A DNA stretch of 64,000 nucleotides from Streptomyces sp. NBC_00271 (GTDB lineage: Bacteria; Actinomycetota; Actinomycetes; Streptomycetales; Streptomycetaceae), in the NCBI RefSeq assembly GCF_036178845.1, contig NZ_CP108070.1, positions 8,990,001-9,054,000 of the forward strand, given 5' to 3'. Positions within the stretch are counted from its first letter, which is position 1, and each line of letters begins with the position of its first letter. The notes under the pieces were generated by a model. The model saw only the letters and a list, made by a program, of their open reading frames with translations. It did not search any database and was not told where the DNA came from. Below, piece by piece: positions 61,374-64,000 of the stretch. A program made the translations under genes and the position numbers.

Positions 61374-62378
61374 GTGGCACGGACTCGGACCTGGGTAAGC
61401 ATCGCGCTCGCAGGGGCGCTGGGGGTGTCCCTCGCGGGATGCAGCAGCACCGGCGGGAAGCGGGCCGAGGATGCCCGTAAGGCGGCGGCGGCCCAGGGCA
61501 GGGCCGCGGTGAACACGCCCAAGTGGACCTTCGCGATGATCACCCATTCGGGCGATGGCGACACGTTCTGGGACATCGTGCAGAACGGCGCCAAGCAGGC
61601 CGCGGTCAAGGACAACATCAACTTCCTGTACTCGCACAACGCCGAGGCGCAGCAGCAGGCGCAGCTCGTCGACGCCGCCGTGGACAAGCAGGTCGACGGC
61701 ATCATCGTCACGCTGGCCAAGCCGGACGCGATGAAGGCCGCCGTCGCACGCGCCGAGAAGGCCGGCATTCCCGTGATCACGGTGAACTCCGGCTCCGAGC
61801 AGTCCAAGGCATTCGGCGCGCTCGCCCACATCGGGCAGGACGAGACGATCGCCGGCGAGGCGGTCGGCGAGGAGCTGAACAAGCGGGGCCGCAAGAAGGC
61901 CCTGTGCATCCTGCACGAGCAGGGCAACGTCGGCCACGAGCAGCGCTGCGCGGGTGTGAAGAACACCTTCCACGGCACCGTGCAGAACCTCTACGTCCAG
62001 GGCACCAGCATGCCGGACGTGCAGTCCTCCATCGGCGCCAAGCTGCAGGCCGACAAGTCCATCGACACGGTCGTCACGCTCGGCGCCCCGTACGCGGACA
62101 CCGCCGTGAAGGCGAAGGCCGACGCGGGCAGCAAGGCCGAGATCGACACCTTCGACCTGAACGCGAAGGTGGCCGCGGAGCTCAAGGACGGCACCCTCGG
62201 CTTCGCGGTCGACCAGCAGCCCTACCTCCAGGGGTACGAGGCCGTGGACCTGCTGTGGCTCTACAAGTACAACGCCGATGTCCTCGGCGGCGGCAAGCCG
62301 GTCCTCACCGGCCCGCAGATCATCACCAAGGATCAGGCCGCCGCGCTCGAGGAGTACACCAAGCGGGGGACCCGATGA
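61374..62378 (+). CDS. Sugar ABC transporter substrate-binding lipoprotein (second copy)
   Basis: 334 aa, GTG start with AAGAAGGGC upstream. Lipobox: ALAGALGVSLAGCSSTGG. Same family and very similar core as the first copy: TFAMITHSGDGDTFWDIVQN, AAVDKQVDGIIVTLAKPDAM, EKAGIPVITVNSGSEQSKAF, ALCILHEQGNVGHEQRCAGV and GFAVDQQPYLQGYEAVDLLW. The stop codon overlaps the permease start by ATGA. The duplication may broaden ligand range. Confidence 0.92.
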   Translation: MARTRTWVSIALAGALGVSLAGCSSTGGKRAEDARKAAAAQGRAAVNTPKWTFAMITHSGDGDTFWDIVQNGAKQAAVKDNINFLYSHNAEAQQQAQLVDAAVDKQVDGIIVTLAKPDAMKAAVARAEKAGIPVITVNSGSEQSKAFGALAHIGQDETIAGEAVGEELNKRGRKKALCILHEQGNVGHEQRCAGVKNTFHGTVQNLYVQGTSMPDVQSSIGAKLQADKSIDTVVTLGAPYADTAVKAKADAGSKAEIDTFDLNAKVAAELKDGTLGFAVDQQPYLQGYEAVDLLWLYKYNADVLGGGKPVLTGPQIITKDQAAALEEYTKRGTR

Positions 62379-63436
62379 GCGCCACTGCGCCTGCACCCGC
62401 GCCGTCGCCCGACACCAAGGTCGACGAGCGCCTCCTGAAGACCTCGCCCCTGCGCAGACTCATGGGCCGGCCCGAGCTCGGCTCCGTGGTCGGCGCGATC
62501 GCGGTCTTCCTCTTCTTCGCGATCTTCGCCGACAGCTTCGTACGGGCCGCGAGCCTCAGCACGGTGCTGTACGCCTCCTCGACGATCGGCATCATGGCCG
62601 TACCGGTCGCGCTGCTGATGATCGGCGGCGAGTTCGACCTCTCCGCGGGCGTCATGGTGACCAGCTCCGCGCTGATCTCCTCGATGTTCAGCTACCAGAT
62701 GACCGCGAACGTCTGGGTCGGCGTCCTCGTCTCGCTGGTCGTCACGCTGGCGATCGGCGTCTTCAACGGCGTCATGCTGACCCGCACGGACCCGCCGAGC
62801 TTCATCATCACGCTCGGCACCTTCCTGATGCTGACCGGCATGAACCTCGGCTTCACCAAGCTGATCAGCGGCACGGTGTCCACGAAGTCGATCTCCGACA
62901 TGCAGGGCTTCTCCTCGGCCAGGGACGTCTTCGCCTCGACGTTCACCATCGGCGGCGTCGACTTCAAGATCACCATCCTGTGGTGGCTGGCCCTGGTCGT
63001 CGTCGCCACCTGGATCCTGCTGCGCACCCGCTTCGGCAACTGGATCTACGCCGTCGGCGGAGGTGAGGACGCGGCCCGCGCGGTCGGCGTCCCGGTCAAC
63101 AAGACGAAGATCGGCCTCTACATGGGTGTCGCCTTCGGCGCCTGGATCTCCGGACAGCACCTGCTGTTCTCGTTCGACGTCGTGCAGTCCGGCGAGGGCG
63201 TCGGCAACGAGCTGATCTACATCATCGCGGCCGTCATCGGCGGCTGTCTGATCACCGGCGGCTACGGCTCCGCGGTCGGCGCGGCGGTCGGCGCGCTGAT
63301 CTTCGGCATGGTGAGCAAGGGCATTGTGTTCGCCGAGTGGAACCCGGACTGGTTCAAGTTCTTCCTGGGAGTGATGCTGCTCCTGGCGACCCTGCTCAAC
63401 CACTGGGTCCGCAAGCGCGCGGAGGCGACGGCATGA
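62375..63436 (+). CDS. Sugar ABC transporter permease
   Basis: 353 aa with about ten membrane helices. RbsC-type signature: [60 protein letters not shown] and [20 protein letters not shown]. Cytosolic coupling region [23 protein letters not shown] at 62375 overlaps the preceding gene; its stop overlaps the ATPase gene, so the operon is coupled throughout. Confidence 0.94.
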   Translation: MSATAPAPAPSPDTKVDERLLKTSPLRRLMGRPELGSVVGAIAVFLFFAIFADSFVRAASLSTVLYASSTIGIMAVPVALLMIGGEFDLSAGVMVTSSALISSMFSYQMTANVWVGVLVSLVVTLAIGVFNGVMLTRTDPPSFIITLGTFLMLTGMNLGFTKLISGTVSTKSISDMQGFSSARDVFASTFTIGGVDFKITILWWLALVVVATWILLRTRFGNWIYAVGGGEDAARAVGVPVNKTKIGLYMGVAFGAWISGQHLLFSFDVVQSGEGVGNELIYIIAAVIGGCLITGGYGSAVGAAVGALIFGMVSKGIVFAEWNPDWFKFFLGVMLLLATLLNHWVRKRAEATA

Positions 63437-64000
63437 CGACGGACGGCGACGGCATGACGACGGACGCGGGAAAGACGACCGGCGCGGCCGCCGCGGAACG
63501 CACGGCACTCGTCGAACTCGACGACGTCAGCAAGTACTACGGCAACATCCGCGCCCTCGAAGGCGTCTCGCTGGTGGTGCACGCGGGGGAGATCTCGTGC
63601 GTGCTCGGCGACAACGGCGCGGGCAAGTCCACACTGATCAAGATCATCGCGGGCCTGCACCAGCACGACGCGGGCACCCTGAGCATCGAGGGCGAGGAGA
63701 CCCGGCTCACCTCCCCGCGCGAGGCCCTGGACCGGGGCATCGCCACCGTCTACCAGGACCTCGCCGTGGTCCCGCTGATGCCGGTGTGGCGGAACTTCTT
63801 CCTCGGCTCCGAGCTGTCGAGGGGCACGGGCCCCTTCAAGCGCATGGACGTCGACCGCATGCGCAGGACCACCCACGCGGAGCTGCTGCGCATGGGCATC
63901 GACCTGCGTGACGTCGACCAGCCCATCGGCACCCTCTCCGGCGGTGAGCGCCAGTGCGTGGCGATCGCCCGCGCCGTCCACTTCGGGGCCAAGGTCCTCG
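63433..64000 (+). CDS. Sugar ABC transporter ATP-binding protein (3' end cut off)
   Basis: The first 189 residues are present. Walker [22 protein letters not shown]-loop: [23 protein letters not shown] signature: [19 protein letters not shown]. The N-terminus begins with a 21-base tandem duplication (MTTDGDG then MTTDAGK), giving two possible start codons. It is the energising subunit for the upstream permease and binding proteins and runs off the window edge. Confidence 0.93.
   Translation, partial: MTTDGDGMTTDAGKTTGAAAAERTALVELDDVSKYYGNIRALEGVSLVVHAGEISCVLGDNGAGKSTLIKIIAGLHQHDAGTLSIEGEETRLTSPREALDRGIATVYQDLAVVPLMPVWRNFFLGSELSRGTGPFKRMDVDRMRRTTHAELLRMGIDLRDVDQPIGTLSGGERQCVAIARAVHFGAKVL

Overview
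The window is about 64 kb of very GC-rich DNA with actinobacterial GTG/ATG starts, tight ATGA/GTGA overlaps and gene families typical of Streptomyces: a gvpO-gvpA gas-vesicle operon, a SigB-like sigma factor, SpoIIE-type phosphatases, an SsgA-like sporulation protein and a guanyl RNase close to RNase Sa. From memory, the right-hand part resembles the S. coelicolor aceB1-allR-allB-alc region. I saw no tRNA, rRNA, CRISPR array or intact insertion sequence.

Layout. 1-10.9 kb is a gas-vesicle and stress island: gvpA (cut by the window edge) and gvpO, an acidic/basic low-complexity protein, an acidic-tailed SRPBCC protein, CsbD, Asp23, a SigB-family sigma factor, hemerythrin, DUF4235 and YihY/BrkB. 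Between them lie decayed genes: an FAD oxidoreductase with an internal deletion and a frameshifted F420-type oxidoreductase. 10.9-14.6 kb is a compact Mrp-type cation/proton antiporter operon that lacks the large MrpA N-terminal part. 14.8-18.4 kb holds a flavin reductase, a coupled methyltransferase/CDGSH/iron-redox module and remnants of a CBS and a winged-helix gene. 18.8-23.8 kb carries two tandem PAS-GAF-SpoIIE-HATPase phosphatases.

24-42 kb is the accessory heart of the window. A TetR gene diverges from a self-sufficient CYP102-type P450 followed by an alcohol dehydrogenase. A 19-bp palindrome, TTCCATACGNCGTATGGAA, lies between the two genes. It recurs before a small secreted protein/SsgA-like/NIPSNAP operon at 24.5 kb and twice in a wrecked copy of that cassette at 39.4-40.7 kb. 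A second TetR gene diverges from a coupled operon (VOC dioxygenase, FAH-family hydrolase, FAD monooxygenase, acetoacetyl-CoA synthetase, RutE-like reductase) that looks like a complete ring-hydroxylation, ring-opening and acetoacetate-activation route. Terminators with the same 14-nt arm close both transcription units. Fragments of ribA, ssgA, tetR and an integrase show repeated rearrangement here.

42-64 kb looks like ordinary chromosome: a HipA-like kinase with a SelT/W/H protein, malate synthase, a MobA-like nucleotidyltransferase, a MocR regulator, the AllR-allantoinase-allantoicase purine-nitrogen module with matching operator-like palindromes at aceB and allB, CorA, a secreted RNase, a two-component system split by an aldo/keto reductase, a P450, and a GntR-controlled sugar/cyclitol ABC transporter with two tandem binding proteins. 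The transporter ATPase runs off the right edge.
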